Assembly: GCA_949295065.1 (NCBI GenBank)
Contig: CASFJQ010000021.1
Location: 1-43,132 of the forward strand
Length of the DNA stretch: 43,132 nt
Direction of reading: 5' to 3'
Origin: an uncultured Parabacteroides sp.
GTDB lineage: Bacteria; Bacteroidota; Bacteroidia; Bacteroidales; Tannerellaceae
Positions within the stretch are counted from its first letter, which is position 1. The number at the start of each line of letters is the position of its first letter. Of this stretch, positions 1 to 8,928 are shown in pieces. The notes beneath the pieces were generated by a model that was given only the letters and a program-made list of their open reading frames with translations, made no database searches and was not told the origin of the DNA. Made by a program: the position numbers and the translations under genes.

Positions 1-94
<94 letters not shown>

Positions 95-119
95 TCTATT
101 AAGATTATATAGTTTCAAA

Positions 120-149
120 GCCGCATCTTTTTCAGATGCGGCTTTTTTT
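120..149 (+). terminator. Rho-independent terminator of gap
   Basis: A perfect 9-bp stem (gccgcatct at 120-128 pairing with agatgcggc at 134-142) with a 5-base loop is followed by seven Ts (143-149). It separates gap from the miaA-kdsA unit. Confidence 0.93.
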
Positions 150-152
150 GTT

Positions 153-160
153 TATCTTTG
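153..160 (+). promoter_or_regulatory. Bacteroidota -7 box in front of miaA
   Basis: TATCTTTG matches the TAnnTTTG consensus of the Bacteroidota primary sigma factor. No clear TTTG -33 element is seen 19-21 bases upstream. The box ends only four bases before the first ATG (165), so the transcript would start at or very near the start codon, giving an almost leaderless mRNA. Confidence 0.6.
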
Positions 161-164
161 TTTT

Positions 165-1103
165 ATGATGAACAACGAAACAAAACATAATTCAGATTAT
201 CAGCTGATAACAATACTGGGACCAACGGCTTCCGGGAAAACAGCTTTTGCTGCTGCTCTTGCTGAAAGGCTGGATACCGAAATCATCAGCGGTGACTCAC
301 GGCAGATTTACCGCTCAATGGATATTGGAACTGGAAAAGATTTGGCAGACTATATTGTAAACGGGAAACAGATACCATATCACCTGATTGATATTTGTGA
401 ACCGGGATATAAATATAACGTATTTGAATATCAGCACGACTTCTTCGATGCCTTCAATTGTATCAGGGGAAAAGGAAAATTGCCTATTCTTTGTGGTGGA
501 ACGGGAATGTATATTGAAGCTGTTCTTAAAGGCTACAAACTTTTGGATGTTCCACCAAACCCGGAATTGAGAAATAGTCTTAAAGGAAAATCGTTAGAAG
601 AACTTGAAACTATTCTTTCCAGCTATAAGACGTTACACAATAAAACTGATGTAGATTCCGCTCAAAGAGCTATTAGGGCTATTGAAATAGAAGAATACTA
701 CAAAACTCAAGCTCCTGACAAGAACGAATATGAACCAATAAACAGCTTGATAATTGGTGTGCAAATCGACAGAGAGCTGAGAAGGGATAAAATATCACGA
801 AGATTGAGAAGTCGCCTGGACGAAGGCATGGTGGATGAGGTCCGAAATATCCTTAACACAGGTGTTAAACCTGAAGATTTGATATATTATGGACTGGAAT
901 ATAAATTCCTGACACAATATATAATTGGAGAATTAAGTTACGAAGATATGGTTTCACAGTTGGAAATTGCAATACACCAATTTGCTAAACGGCAAATGAC
1001 GTGGTTCCGCGGTATGGAAAGACGTGGTTTTACTATCCATTGGATTGATGCCATGCTTCCGACTGAAGAGAAAATAGAAAAAGTTCTTGACTTAATAAAA
1101 TAA
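165..1103 (+). CDS. miaA: tRNA dimethylallyltransferase (divergent MiaA)
   Basis: Cytoplasmic tRNA-modification enzyme that transfers a dimethylallyl group to N6 of A37 in tRNAs reading UNN codons. The P-loop GPTASGKT lies at residues 19-26. The catalytic Asp region appears as SGDSRQIYRSMDIGTGK with D44, where classical MiaA has S-x-D-S-x-Q-V/I-Y. A QRAIRAIEI segment matches the family's QR-x-x-RALE motif. At 312 aa the length is normal. The GDSRQIYR variant differs from the usual sequence and resembles the second, divergent MiaA paralogue that many Bacteroidota carry, so the exact substrate range is less certain. ATGs at 165 and 168 are both possible; no later Met precedes the P-loop. kdsA follows after 16 bases, so the two are probably cotranscribed. 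Confidence 0.9.
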   Translation: MMNNETKHNSDYQLITILGPTASGKTAFAAALAERLDTEIISGDSRQIYRSMDIGTGKDLADYIVNGKQIPYHLIDICEPGYKYNVFEYQHDFFDAFNCIRGKGKLPILCGGTGMYIEAVLKGYKLLDVPPNPELRNSLKGKSLEELETILSSYKTLHNKTDVDSAQRAIRAIEIEEYYKTQAPDKNEYEPINSLIIGVQIDRELRRDKISRRLRSRLDEGMVDEVRNILNTGVKPEDLIYYGLEYKFLTQYIIGELSYEDMVSQLEIAIHQFAKRQMTWFRGMERRGFTIHWIDAMLPTEEKIEKVLDLIK

Positions 1104-1119
1104 TAAATTTACACAAGTT

Positions 1120-1923
1120 ATGCTTTCAATTGAAGATTTGAGAAATAAAGAAAACTTCTTTCTTCTAGCCGGTCCATGTGTTATTGAAAGTGAAGATATG
1201 GCTTTAAGGATAGCTGAAAAAATTTCTGAAATAGCACAACGACACAATATAAAATACGTATTCAAAGGTTCGTACAGAAAAGCTAATCGTTCAAGGCTTG
1301 ATTCATTTACTGGAATTGGAGACGAAAAGGCTTTGAAAATTCTAAGAAAAGTAGGGGAAACTTTCAATATACCAACTGTCACTGATATTCATGAAACTCA
1401 CGAAGCTGATATGGCTGCTGAGTATGTTGATGTTCTGCAAATCCCGGCATTTTTATGCAGACAAACAGATTTGCTGGTAGCAGCTGCAAAAACAGGGAAA
1501 ATTGTAAACATTAAAAAGGGACAGTTCTTATCAGCAGGGGCAATGAAGTTTGCAGCTCAAAAGGTTGCAGATGCAGGAAATAAAAACGTAATGCTTACTG
1601 AAAGAGGAACAACATTCGGATATACAGATCTTGTAGTTGATTTTAGAGGTATTCCTGAAATGCAGTCTTTCGGTTATCCAGTAATAATGGATATTACTCA
1701 TTCATTGCAACAACCGAACCAGACTTCAGGTGTAAGCGGAGGTTTACCTTCAATGATTGAAACCATAGCTAAAGCTGCAATTGCTGTTGGTGTTGATGGA
1801 TTATTCATAGAAACACATCCACAACCATCAATTGCTAAATCTGACGGCGCAAATATGCTCCAGCTTGACTTACTTGAAGGGTTGTTGGAAAAACTTATTA
1901 GAATAAGAAAAGCTATAATCTAA
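1120..1923 (+). CDS. kdsA: 3-deoxy-8-phosphooctulonate synthase (KDO-8-phosphate synthase)
   Basis: Condenses phosphoenolpyruvate with arabinose-5-phosphate to make KDO-8-phosphate for the lipid A-core region of LPS; cytoplasmic TIM barrel. Seen directly: AGPCVIES near the N-terminus, FKGSYRKANRS, KKGQFLSAGAMKFAAQK, TERGTTFGY and DITHSLQQPNQTSGVSGG, all typical of the DAHP/KDO8P synthase family and of KdsA rather than AroG. The Cys at residue 20 in AGPC sits where metal-dependent KDO8P synthases keep their metal-binding Cys (non-metallo enzymes such as E. coli KdsA have Asn), so a metal-dependent enzyme is inferred. At 267 aa the length is usual. It follows miaA closely and ends at a bidirectional hairpin. 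Confidence 0.95.
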   Translation: MLSIEDLRNKENFFLLAGPCVIESEDMALRIAEKISEIAQRHNIKYVFKGSYRKANRSRLDSFTGIGDEKALKILRKVGETFNIPTVTDIHETHEADMAAEYVDVLQIPAFLCRQTDLLVAAAKTGKIVNIKKGQFLSAGAMKFAAQKVADAGNKNVMLTERGTTFGYTDLVVDFRGIPEMQSFGYPVIMDITHSLQQPNQTSGVSGGLPSMIETIAKAAIAVGVDGLFIETHPQPSIAKSDGANMLQLDLLEGLLEKLIRIRKAII

Positions 1924-1980
1924 TCTTTAAAAAGCATTACTGAACTTTCCAAAGATACAAAGTTCGACACATCAAAATAA

Positions 1981-2019
1981 AATAGGATCAGCCCCAGGGG
2001 AAAAAGGACTGATCCTATT
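1981..2019. terminator. Bidirectional terminator between kdsA and the patatin gene
   Basis: An 11-bp perfect inverted repeat (aataggatcag 1981-1991 with ctgatcctatt 2009-2019) lies between two converging genes. The T-rich flank is better on the minus strand (complement of 1973-1980), but the position suits both transcripts. Confidence 0.8.
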
Positions 2020-2039
2020 ATCGTTTCCACCTACTTTTT

Positions 2040-4352
2040 TCAATCCAACATCTTTGGATTAAATATCAAATAACCTATATTAAGACCGAAATTAAAATTA
2101 TTTTTCGGATAACTATAACCGTTGGCATAAAGGCTAAGACTTATTACAGGAAGATTTACAACCAAAGCTAACTCTCCCATATACTGGAAAGAATTCATGA
2201 ATTTACCATATTTAGCAACATTCAATACAGAATTATTATATACTACTGAATGATTCTGAATCTCATATAACGGAGAAAAGCCGTACATATCAAACCTGAG
2301 ATGGAACATATCATTAAATTTCCATATCGGTGATAATCCTAAGGCAATATACTGGTTTGCTCTGAATGCTTCATTGAAAACTATTGAGCTATGAGGTGTC
2401 GGCGTAAACGCCGGAGCTTGAAGTATGGAAGCTGTGTAGTTTTCCATTAAGTTCTTACTGGAAACGACTAATTCCCCAGTATAACCTAATTTAAAGTTCT
2501 TTCCCAAACTATTATACTTCTCCCAATGACCTTTCATCTGTAACCAAGTATGAGTTTTCCGGCTGAACAAATTTGAAAGTTCGGAACGTGATGGCTCATA
2601 ATTCTCAAAACCTGTAACATATTGCGCCGTCAAACTTACTTCTTCTCCGGAAATAGGATATTGCTTTGCATCAAGCGTGCTATGCTCAATGTGTAATGAA
2701 CCACAAAACAAATCATAACGGCTATGATCAAACTGAGAATCTGACAACGACAAATCAGTTGACTGCAAATAATAGTCGTTAAGCACACCATAAGCAAAAC
2801 CAATCTCCGCCTTAGCCATATTCAGGAAAGGAAAACCGAGAGTGAGTTTCGTATATAGTTCTTTCTGCTTAATAAAAGCAGGAACAACATCTTCATAAAA
2901 TAAAGATTGAGTTTCGGTATATTTCTTATATGAAAACACTCCCTGCCATCTCAAATATGTAGGAATACGAGTCTGGAGAAAAATCTGTTCATCCAATAAA
3001 ACTCCACTAAAAGAATTTCCGACATGAAAACCAGCTTTTGTGTTTGATGCAAATCTGCCGAGATATTTATATCCTAAACCCAAATAAAGCTGATTTGCCT
3101 GATGAGAAGAAATGTTACCACCGAAGTTTATATCAACTTCTTCAGAAATCTTGACATCCAGATAAAGATCAAAAGTCTTGTTACGTCGATTATAAACTGC
3201 ATGAGGAACTATCTCTTTTATCTTTGAATATGCAAGCATCTTAAAATATGCTTTCTTAAATTCTTCCATTGAGAAAGTTCCATTTATATCACGATGCAAT
3301 TGCGACTCAATATATTTCTTCTGAGCATCAGTGACTCCAGTAATATAAATATTCCGGAATTCCAATGGGGGCAGATTCTCTCTATATTCTTTTCGTCTTC
3401 TTGCCAATTCCTCTTTCGAAAGCTCGCGAGGCACACGTTTCTTGATGGAATCCATCAATTGCATAGTTCGCTTGTAACCTATTTCCATAAGTTCTTCTGC
3501 ACGGTCAAAGTCCAAAAGAGAAACATCCTGGAAGTTAAAACGCACCGTAACACCTTCCTCTTCGGATATTCCTTTCTGACCGTCCTGCATAATCATAGCT
3601 TCAAGCTGGCTGTACAAATTGTTTGACGGTTTATTAGGGCCACTTGACAAATTTGAGCCTAATATAAAATCAGGATTGAAAGAATCCTGCATAGGTTTAA
3701 CAGGAAAGTTATCATAAATACCACCATCAAACAATGGGACTTTGTCTTTCCATATCGGTTTGAACACCATTGGGAAAGTCATAGACACACGTACTGCATC
3801 ACCCAAGTCTCCATTCTTGAATATAACTGCTCGCTTATTATAAACATCAGAACCTACACATCTGAAAGGGACAAACAGATTGTCGAAATTCCAAGCTGCT
3901 TTTGCCGAAGCCTGAGCATAAAGCCCCATAAATGCCTGGTTCATCTGTATCGGGTCAATCAAACTCTGAGGAAGGAAATTTGTCTTAATATGCAACGAAT
4001 CTGAAAAATCAAGAGATATATTGAAGAATTCCGGGGTTGCATCAGGTTTTCGGAAATAATACATATAATCATCTTCCACCTTTCCTTTCTGCCAATAACC
4101 GAATTCCTCCGACAACATCAACTGAAGCATTTCTTCAGGAGTATATCCTATTGCATACAAACTTCCGATTATAGCTCCAATAGATGTTCCAGTTACATAA
4201 TCTATAGGGACATTATTCTCTTCCAGAGCCTTGATAACTCCAATATGTGCAGCTCCTTTAGCTCCTCCTCCACTTAAGACCAATCCAACAGTCTGAGAAG
4301 AAACCGAAAAAGGTAAAAATATAGTTAACAGGAAAAAAACAAGCCTTTTCAT
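2040..4352 (-). CDS. Patatin-like phospholipase with C-terminal outer-membrane beta-barrel
   Basis: A signal peptide (residues 1-20, ending SSQ) is followed by a patatin domain: oxyanion loop GGGAKG (28-33), nucleophile GTSIG with S57, and the DGG motif of the catalytic Asp at D209 in a Ser-Asp dyad. The middle third (about 320-410) looks like a POTRA-type linker. The last ~350 residues alternate hydrophobic and aromatic strands, as in a BamA/Omp85-type barrel, ending in LIFNPKMLD. This architecture is known from type Vd autotransporter-like proteins (PlpD, FplA) and a common Bacteroidota version. The inferred role is outer-membrane-anchored lipid acyl hydrolase; the natural lipid is unknown. 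At 770 aa all parts are present. It is a single gene, with the DUF418 gene upstream on the same strand after a 57-base gap. Confidence 0.9.
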   Translation of the reverse strand: MKRLVFFLLTIFLPFSVSSQTVGLVLSGGGAKGAAHIGVIKALEENNVPIDYVTGTSIGAIIGSLYAIGYTPEEMLQLMLSEEFGYWQKGKVEDDYMYYFRKPDATPEFFNISLDFSDSLHIKTNFLPQSLIDPIQMNQAFMGLYAQASAKAAWNFDNLFVPFRCVGSDVYNKRAVIFKNGDLGDAVRVSMTFPMVFKPIWKDKVPLFDGGIYDNFPVKPMQDSFNPDFILGSNLSSGPNKPSNNLYSQLEAMIMQDGQKGISEEEGVTVRFNFQDVSLLDFDRAEELMEIGYKRTMQLMDSIKKRVPRELSKEELARRRKEYRENLPPLEFRNIYITGVTDAQKKYIESQLHRDINGTFSMEEFKKAYFKMLAYSKIKEIVPHAVYNRRNKTFDLYLDVKISEEVDINFGGNISSHQANQLYLGLGYKYLGRFASNTKAGFHVGNSFSGVLLDEQIFLQTRIPTYLRWQGVFSYKKYTETQSLFYEDVVPAFIKQKELYTKLTLGFPFLNMAKAEIGFAYGVLNDYYLQSTDLSLSDSQFDHSRYDLFCGSLHIEHSTLDAKQYPISGEEVSLTAQYVTGFENYEPSRSELSNLFSRKTHTWLQMKGHWEKYNSLGKNFKLGYTGELVVSSKNLMENYTASILQAPAFTPTPHSSIVFNEAFRANQYIALGLSPIWKFNDMFHLRFDMYGFSPLYEIQNHSVVYNNSVLNVAKYGKFMNSFQYMGELALVVNLPVISLSLYANGYSYPKNNFNFGLNIGYLIFNPKMLD

Positions 4353-4409
4353 TCAGTATCCAATTTATTACTAAATCAAAATTACTGTTTTTTTTCAGAT
4401 GCAACAAAT

Positions 4410-5582
4410 TTACTTCAGCCAAGTTGCACGCTTCCAAATATATTCCAACGGACCATGAGTGTGATGCTTCATCCACCATTTGCAGAAACTCAATTGAACG
4501 AAGAAGAATACTATACCAACAAGGCAACTTGCTGTAATTGTCAAGTCATCATGCAAAGACAATCCCCAATTATAGAATATAAACGAACCAAATATACTTT
4601 GAACAATGTAATTAGTCAAACTCATCTTTCCATATGGGATAATTTTATCCAACACAGACTTCATATTTGTCCTATAATACATAAACAATACTCCAGACAC
4701 GAGCATCAGCATGAACGCGAAATTAGACAATGATTTCAATATCAAAGTAAGCTGAGTCAAAAGTCCTTTGTTCTCTATGAATCCTGGCAACATATTGCAA
4801 AGCCCGTATAATGGAAAGAAGGAAATAATTGCTGCTGCACATATTTTATTCCATACTGACAACTTTTCCTTCAGGAACAGCCTGTTTCTACCAATAAGCA
4901 TTCCAAGTATAAATAAAGCTGCACTTTGGAACACTCGTCCATTATCCCATGCCCAAGCCAAACTTGCCAATTGACCTTCCCATAGATTTGTCTTCAATGT
5001 ACTAATAAAATCACCTGTGAGCTGCGATTCTTTAGTCATTGCCCATAATTCACGGGTAGGAATAGTTGCAGGAATGTATGAAGGATCCAATGCTGCTCTT
5101 ATTGTATAATATAAAGGTAATGGCTGGATAAGCAGGATTGCAGCCAATATAAGTAGTTTCTTGTCGGACATCCTGGCTGTAAGAACCAAAACAAAACCTA
5201 CCAACGAATATAGTACGAGAACTTCAGCCGTAAAAAATGAAGCATTTAGATTTCCGAACATAAACAGAAGAACCAATCGCCAGCAGAAACGCAAACGATA
5301 ATCATATCCTCTCATTCTCTGGTTGTCATCCTGTATGAAAAAGCTGAATCCGAAAAGTAGGGCGAAAACTGCATATGCCTTTCCTCCAAACATAAAGAAC
5401 AAACCATCCCAAACAGCTTTGTCTGTAAAGTTAAGGAAATCACATTGGGTAGATGTATCGGGATATGAATAAAAATTGAAATGCTCAATAGAATGAAGGA
5501 CTATAATTCCCATAACTGCCAAACCTCGAAGCACGTCGGCAACATCAACTCTGGCATGTCCGATTTTCTTTTCTTTTTCCAT
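4410..5582 (-). CDS. DUF418 (YeiB-like) membrane protein
   Basis: Integral membrane protein of about nine or ten hydrophobic segments. The N-terminus R-x-x-x-x-DVLRGLAVMGI-x-x-x-H and the C-terminal block KWWMKHHTHGPLEYIWKRATW match the DUF418/YeiB family, relatives of membrane acyltransferases with a conserved R-G-x-A first helix. The biochemical role of the family is poorly established; a transport or acyl-transfer role is only suggested. At 390 aa the length is standard. It precedes the patatin gene on the same strand by 57 bases, so a two-gene transcript is possible. The 115 bases upstream, up to the tRNA cluster, are AT-rich and show no convincing promoter. Confidence 0.85.
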   Translation of the reverse strand: MEKEKKIGHARVDVADVLRGLAVMGIIVLHSIEHFNFYSYPDTSTQCDFLNFTDKAVWDGLFFMFGGKAYAVFALLFGFSFFIQDDNQRMRGYDYRLRFCWRLVLLFMFGNLNASFFTAEVLVLYSLVGFVLVLTARMSDKKLLILAAILLIQPLPLYYTIRAALDPSYIPATIPTRELWAMTKESQLTGDFISTLKTNLWEGQLASLAWAWDNGRVFQSAALFILGMLIGRNRLFLKEKLSVWNKICAAAIISFFPLYGLCNMLPGFIENKGLLTQLTLILKSLSNFAFMLMLVSGVLFMYYRTNMKSVLDKIIPYGKMSLTNYIVQSIFGSFIFYNWGLSLHDDLTITASCLVGIVFFFVQLSFCKWWMKHHTHGPLEYIWKRATWLK

Positions 5583-5640
5583 AAATATTATGTATTAGAC
5601 AGATTATTATTCAAAACAAAATTAACAAAAAGTATATATT

Positions 5641-5670
5641 AAAAAAAATGCCCATACACTATTACGTGTA
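5641..5670 (-). terminator. Possible terminator of the tRNA cluster
   Basis: On the minus strand a short 5-bp stem (tacac/gtgta, 5655-5670) lies downstream of tRNA-Leu(GAG) and is followed, after tgggca, by eight Ts (complement of 5641-5648). The stem is weak, so this is tentative. Confidence 0.4.
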
Positions 5671-5697
5671 CAGACAATCCTATTAACACTTACAATG

Positions 5698-5781
5698 TGC
5701 GCAGAATGAGACTCGAACTCACACGCCGAAACCGGCACTACCCCCTCAAAGTAGCGTGTCTACCAATTTCACCATCTGCGC
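5698..5781 (-). tRNA. tRNA-Leu (anticodon GAG)
   Basis: 84 bases. The acceptor stem GCGCAGA/TCTGCGC is perfect with discriminator A. The anticodon stem CTACT/GGTAG encloses a loop TTGAGGG, giving anticodon GAG. There is a long class II variable arm (tgccggtttcggcg) and a T-loop GAGTTCGAGTCTC. CCA is not encoded. Third gene of the Gly-Leu-Leu cluster. Confidence 0.95.
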
Positions 5782-5798
5782 TTCAAAATAAACCACAG

Positions 5799-5881
5799 TG
5801 CCCAGAACAGGACTCGAACCTGCACAGCCGCAAAGCCACTCGCACCTGAAACGAGCGCGTCTACCATTCCGCCACCTGGGC
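5799..5881 (-). tRNA. tRNA-Leu (anticodon CAG)
   Basis: 83 bases. Acceptor GCCCAGG/TCTGGGC (one G-U pair), discriminator A. Anticodon stem CTCGT/GCGAG around loop TTCAGGT gives CAG. A class II variable arm and the T-arm CAGGTTCGAGTCCTG are clear. CCA is not encoded. Separated from the GAG isoacceptor by 17 bases. Confidence 0.95.
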
Positions 5882-5911
5882 TCAATAAAACAAATATCTC
5901 TTTTGCTCTTG

Positions 5912-5984
5912 AGCGGAAGACGGGACTCGAACCCGCGACCCTAACCTTGGCAAGGTTATGCTCTACCAACTGAGCTACTTCCGC
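5912..5984 (-). tRNA. tRNA-Gly (anticodon GCC)
   Basis: 73 bases. Acceptor GCGGAAG/CTTCCGC is perfect with discriminator U, as usual for bacterial tRNA-Gly. Anticodon stem TAACC/GGTTA around loop TTGCCAA gives GCC. First gene of the cluster, 11 bases downstream of the -7 box at 5996-6003. Confidence 0.96.
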
Positions 5985-5995
5985 GTTAACGGCTG

Positions 5996-6026
5996 CAAAG
6001 ATAAGCATGATTTTTTAATATGCAAA
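5996..6026 (-). promoter_or_regulatory. Promoter of the tRNA Gly-Leu-Leu cluster
   Basis: On the minus strand TTTG (6023-6026) and TATCTTTG (5996-6003) are separated by 19 bases: an exact Bacteroidota primary-sigma promoter. Initiation would fall a few bases before the tRNA-Gly 5' end at 5984. The rest of the 290-base gap to exoA shows only the exoA promoter. Confidence 0.85.
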
Positions 6027-6190
6027 AGAAATACATCTTTTTTAGCCATAAAAATTGCATATAATAAATTATGATTCGTAAATAAACCACAGCTTCCAAT
6101 TACAATATTCTTGTAATTTAGAATCTTAACTATATATTTGGACAATATCACATACTTCTCGTCTTTATGAACAAAAAACAACTTCCAGCT

Positions 6191-6222
6191 TTTGTCCAGG
6201 CTACCTCCTTTCCGTATATTTG
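6191..6222 (+). promoter_or_regulatory. Promoter of the ExoIII-family gene
   Basis: TTTG (6191-6194) and TATATTTG (6215-6222) with a 20-base spacer match the Bacteroidota consensus. The predicted transcript start near 6229 leaves a 5' leader of about 45 bases before ATG 6275. Confidence 0.75.
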
Positions 6223-6274
6223 TAGAGAGATAAATATCAAAATTAATAACTAACAACACAATCATCCCTCTTTT

Positions 6275-7030
6275 ATGAAACTGATTTCATGGAATGTTAA
6301 CGGACTAAGAGCTTGCTGTGACAAAGGATTCAGAGAATCATTTGCAACACTGGATGCTGATTTTTTCTGTCTGCAAGAAACTAAAATGCAGGAAGGACAA
6401 CTTGACCTTTCGTTCGAAGGATATGAATCTTATTGGAATTATGCAGAAAAAAAAGGATATTCTGGCACTGCTATCTTTACAAAACATAAACCTATCTCCG
6501 TTTCTTATGGAATAGGAATTGACGAGCACGATCACGAAGGAAGAGTCATTACATTAGAAATGGATAATTTCTATCTGGTAACTGTTTATACTCCAAATTC
6601 TCAGGACGGACTGAAAAGACTAGACTACAGAATGACCTGGGAAGAAGATTTCCGTAACTATCTGCTTTCTCTCGACAAAAACAAACCTGTAATCGTGTGT
6701 GGCGACCTGAATGTTGCTCACAAAGAAATTGACTTGAAGAATCCTAAGACTAACAGGAAAAATGCAGGATTCACAGACGAAGAAAGAGAGAAATTCCAAA
6801 TTCTGCTGGACAACGGATTCATCGACACATTCAGATATTTCTATCCTGAACAGGAAAATATATATTCGTGGTGGTCATACAGATTCAAAGCAAGAGAGAA
6901 AAACGCAGGCTGGCGTATCGACTACTTTCTGGTATCCGACAGATTAAAGGATAAACTGTCGGATGCAAAAATTCATACAGAAATATTCGGTTCAGACCAT
7001 TGCCCTGTCGAAGTTACTTTGGATTGTTAA
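6275..7030 (+). CDS. xth: Exodeoxyribonuclease III / AP endonuclease
   Basis: DNA-repair enzyme cutting 5' of abasic sites and degrading 3' ends, dependent on a divalent metal. All catalytic blocks of the ExoIII/APE1 family are present: WNVNGLRA (N7), LQETK with metal ligand E35, VYTPN, the GDLN motif with its catalytic Asp and Asn, GWRIDY, and SDHCP with D241 and H242. The length (251 aa) and the [10 protein letters not shown] block are typical of the ExoA-like branch found in Bacteroidota. It is monocistronic behind its own promoter. Its 3' end overlaps the converging TIGR02757 gene by 17 bases. Confidence 0.96.
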   Translation: MKLISWNVNGLRACCDKGFRESFATLDADFFCLQETKMQEGQLDLSFEGYESYWNYAEKKGYSGTAIFTKHKPISVSYGIGIDEHDHEGRVITLEMDNFYLVTVYTPNSQDGLKRLDYRMTWEEDFRNYLLSLDKNKPVIVCGDLNVAHKEIDLKNPKTNRKNAGFTDEEREKFQILLDNGFIDTFRYFYPEQENIYSWWSYRFKAREKNAGWRIDYFLVSDRLKDKLSDAKIHTEIFGSDHCPVEVTLDC

Positions 7031-7721
7031 CTCCGTATCCGAACAAAGCAAAATCTCCATAACATGGATCGCCGGGAAATATCTCATTCAAAGCTTGGGT
7101 TATTTTCCTGGCGTTTCCCAATGAAAAAGTTTCTGTCGGAACCAGGCCAAGTTCAAACGCTACTCTGCAAACATGCGTATCTAGTGGTATTATTAATTCT
7201 GATGGAGAAAATGAATTCCAAATTCCAAAATCAACAGCTGAATCACGGCGAATCATCCATCTCAAAAACATATTCAGCTTCTTTTGAGGGCTTTTATTTG
7301 ATACTCCCATAAAAGCACATATCTTATCCATCGGAGAACCTGAAAAGCTATTCAGACAATCTTCCAGAGAGTCGAAGCTTGTATATGCATTATAAAGTTT
7401 ACTGAAAAAAACATTCATCTCAGAATAGAAAACCATTCTGTAAAAACTTACTCGCTTATCTGCAGGAAAGTCTTCGTTCCATTTCATCGACTTTACATAT
7501 TCCAGCGGAGATTTTCCCATCAAAGCATGCAATTCTTCCGCTTTTTTCAATATCTGTTTTCTGTTTCCAAAGCTAAGCAAAGCCGTCAATAGCCCGCTTA
7601 TCTCAATATCCTGTTTTTTCTCAAAACGATGGGGAAACTGAACCGGGTCAGCCGGAATAAAATTGGAATTATGATAATCGGCTGCCCAAGCTATAAGCTT
7701 TGATTTTACATCCTCTGTCAT
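7014..7721 (-). CDS. TIGR02757/DUF2400 family protein
   Basis: Cytoplasmic, mostly helical 235-aa protein. The sequence from [19 protein letters not shown] to the C-terminal [19 protein letters not shown] matches the TIGR02757 (DUF2400) family, widespread in Bacteroidota. The block [17 protein letters not shown] about three quarters along resembles the helix-hairpin-helix region of DNA glycosylases, so a DNA-related role is a reasonable but unproven inference. The start codon shares one base with the stop of gtrA (taATGa at 7721), which shows translational coupling and a shared transcript. Its end overlaps the converging ExoIII gene by 17 bases. Confidence 0.85.
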   Translation of the reverse strand: MTEDVKSKLIAWAADYHNSNFIPADPVQFPHRFEKKQDIEISGLLTALLSFGNRKQILKKAEELHALMGKSPLEYVKSMKWNEDFPADKRVSFYRMVFYSEMNVFFSKLYNAYTSFDSLEDCLNSFSGSPMDKICAFMGVSNKSPQKKLNMFLRWMIRRDSAVDFGIWNSFSPSELIIPLDTHVCRVAFELGLVPTETFSLGNARKITQALNEIFPGDPCYGDFALFGYGVNNPK

Positions 7722-8131
7722 TACAATCTATTTTTATACTGTTTGTCAACGAATGTAATTTTCTTGTTCAAAACGAAATTTACAGCACCGTAAACAAACA
7801 AACCAAGGAATTGCGAAACATACTCATTCAAACCTAAAACCTCAACCATAAGCAGCAACGCAAGGAACTGGGAACAATAGGCAAAAGCAAAAGCAACCAA
7901 AAACAACAACGACTGCCTCAAAAAAGAACCTTTCCCAACGGCAAACACCCAATACTTGCTCCAAAAGAAATTATTTATCAATGCTGCAATATACCCGGCA
8001 ACATTTGCCCACAAATAATTGAAGCGCAAAATCTCCATCATTATCCAAACAACCAATGCTGTTATCAATGCATTCAATGTTCCGATAATGACAAAACGTA
8101 TGAGCTGAGATGAGTTTCTTTTATTTTTCAA
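7721..8131 (-). CDS. GtrA-family membrane protein
   Basis: Small polytopic protein (136 aa) with four hydrophobic segments. N-terminal LIRFVIIGTLNALITALV and the following AALINNFFWSKYWVF are diagnostic of the GtrA family, thought to flip polyprenyl-linked sugars across the inner membrane for glycosylation of surface polymers. The start appears to be TTG at 8131: no in-frame ATG is found before the first membrane segment, and the -7 box at 8152-8159 puts the transcript start about 14 bases upstream. The last base of its stop is the first base of the next start. Substrate cannot be told from sequence. Confidence 0.85.
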   Translation of the reverse strand: MKNKRNSSQLIRFVIIGTLNALITALVVWIMMEILRFNYLWANVAGYIAALINNFFWSKYWVFAVGKGSFLRQSLLFLVAFAFAYCSQFLALLLMVEVLGLNEYVSQFLGLFVYGAVNFVLNKKITFVDKQYKNRL

Positions 8132-8151
8132 TTTCCCGGTAATTACAAAAG

Positions 8152-8159
8152 CAAATATA
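8152..8159 (-). promoter_or_regulatory. -7 box for gtrA-TIGR02757
   Basis: TATATTTG on the minus strand, about 20 bases upstream of the TTG start. No TTTG is found at the -33 position, so this rests on the -7 element alone. Confidence 0.5.
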
Positions 8160-8186
8160 CAATAATTTTGTTTCTATTAAACGGTA

Positions 8187-8216
8187 TAAAAAAAGGCTGT
8201 ACTCTCGTACAACCTT
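8187..8216 (-). terminator. Terminator of the thrS-infC-rpmI-rplT operon
   Basis: Stem aggttgtac/gtacagcct (8194-8202 with 8207-8215, one G-U pair) with loop gaga, followed on the minus strand by at least seven Ts. It lies 24 bases after the rplT stop. Confidence 0.9.
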
Positions 8217-8239
8217 TTTATATCCTAAGAATTTAATTC

Positions 8240-8584
8240 TTACTTCACTTTAGCAACGATTGCTTTGAAAGCTTCAGGATGGTTAACTGCTAAGTCAGCC
8301 AAAACCTTACGGTTGATTTCGATACCTGCAGCGTGCAAAGCACCCATCAAACGAGAATAAGACATACCTTCCAAACGAGCTGCAGCATTGATACGCTGAA
8401 TCCACAATGCACGGAAGTTACGTTTTTTGTTTCGACGGTCGCGGAATGCATAAGTTAAACCTTTTTCCCATGTATTTTTGGCTACTGTCCAAACGTTTTT
8501 ACGAGCACCGTAATAACCACGGGTAAGTTTCAAAATGCGCTTTCTTTTTGCTCTTGAAGCAACATGATTTACTGATCTAGGCAT
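8240..8584 (-). CDS. rplT: 50S ribosomal protein L20
   Basis: 114-aa basic RNA-binding protein, first-stage assembler of the large subunit, binding 23S rRNA. It begins [18 protein letters not shown] and contains [10 protein letters not shown] and [12 protein letters not shown], all diagnostic of bL20. Full length. It is the last gene of the thrS-infC-rpmI-rplT transcript, 110 bases after rpmI, ending at the terminator at 8187-8216. In other bacteria L20 represses its own operon by binding the mRNA; see the infC-rpmI hairpin. Confidence 0.98.
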   Translation of the reverse strand: MPRSVNHVASRAKRKRILKLTRGYYGARKNVWTVAKNTWEKGLTYAFRDRRNKKRNFRALWIQRINAAARLEGMSYSRLMGALHAAGIEINRKVLADLAVNHPEAFKAIVAKVK

Positions 8585-8694
8585 AATTCTAATCTGTTTT
8601 GAATGTTAGCGCCATCACTTCAAACCGAAGGATGAACTTAATTTGCTAAAAATTCGGTTAATAAAAATCTTGTAAAAAACTCGCTAATTAAAAA

Positions 8695-8892
8695 TTACTT
8701 CATGCAAAGCATTTTCTTTACATTGTTCACATCTACGTTTGCAACCAAACCTGTGTGAGTCAAATTTCTCTTCTGCTTTTTAGTCTTTTTTGTTAGAATG
8801 TGACTTTTAAAAGCGTGTTTTCTCTTGATTTTACCTGTTCCGGTAAGAGCGAATCTTTTTTTGGCACCGGAATTAGTCTTCATCTTAGGCAT
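8695..8892 (-). CDS. rpmI: 50S ribosomal protein L35
   Basis: 65-aa very basic protein of the large ribosomal subunit, starting [20 protein letters not shown] and containing [14 protein letters not shown], which is diagnostic of bL35. Length is as usual. It sits between infC (67 bases upstream) and rplT (110 bases downstream), the order conserved across bacteria. A 9-bp hairpin with a GNRA-type loop lies just upstream of its ribosome-binding region. Confidence 0.98.
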   Translation of the reverse strand: MPKMKTNSGAKKRFALTGTGKIKRKHAFKSHILTKKTKKQKRNLTHTGLVANVDVNNVKKMLCMK

Positions 8893-8928
8893 TTTCCAAA
8901 TATATTTAATTAATTAAACTTTAGTTTA

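Noticed and set aside
5769-6008. Minus-strand frame of 79 codons across the tRNA genes
   Set aside because: It is the translation of tRNA sequence (AQLVEHNLAKVRVAGSSPVF is a well-known tRNA-derived false peptide).
5975-6265. Minus-strand frame of 96 codons between the tRNA cluster and exoA
   Set aside because: It overlaps the tRNA-Gly gene and its promoter, has no recognisable family or good start, and the plus-strand exoA promoter lies inside it.
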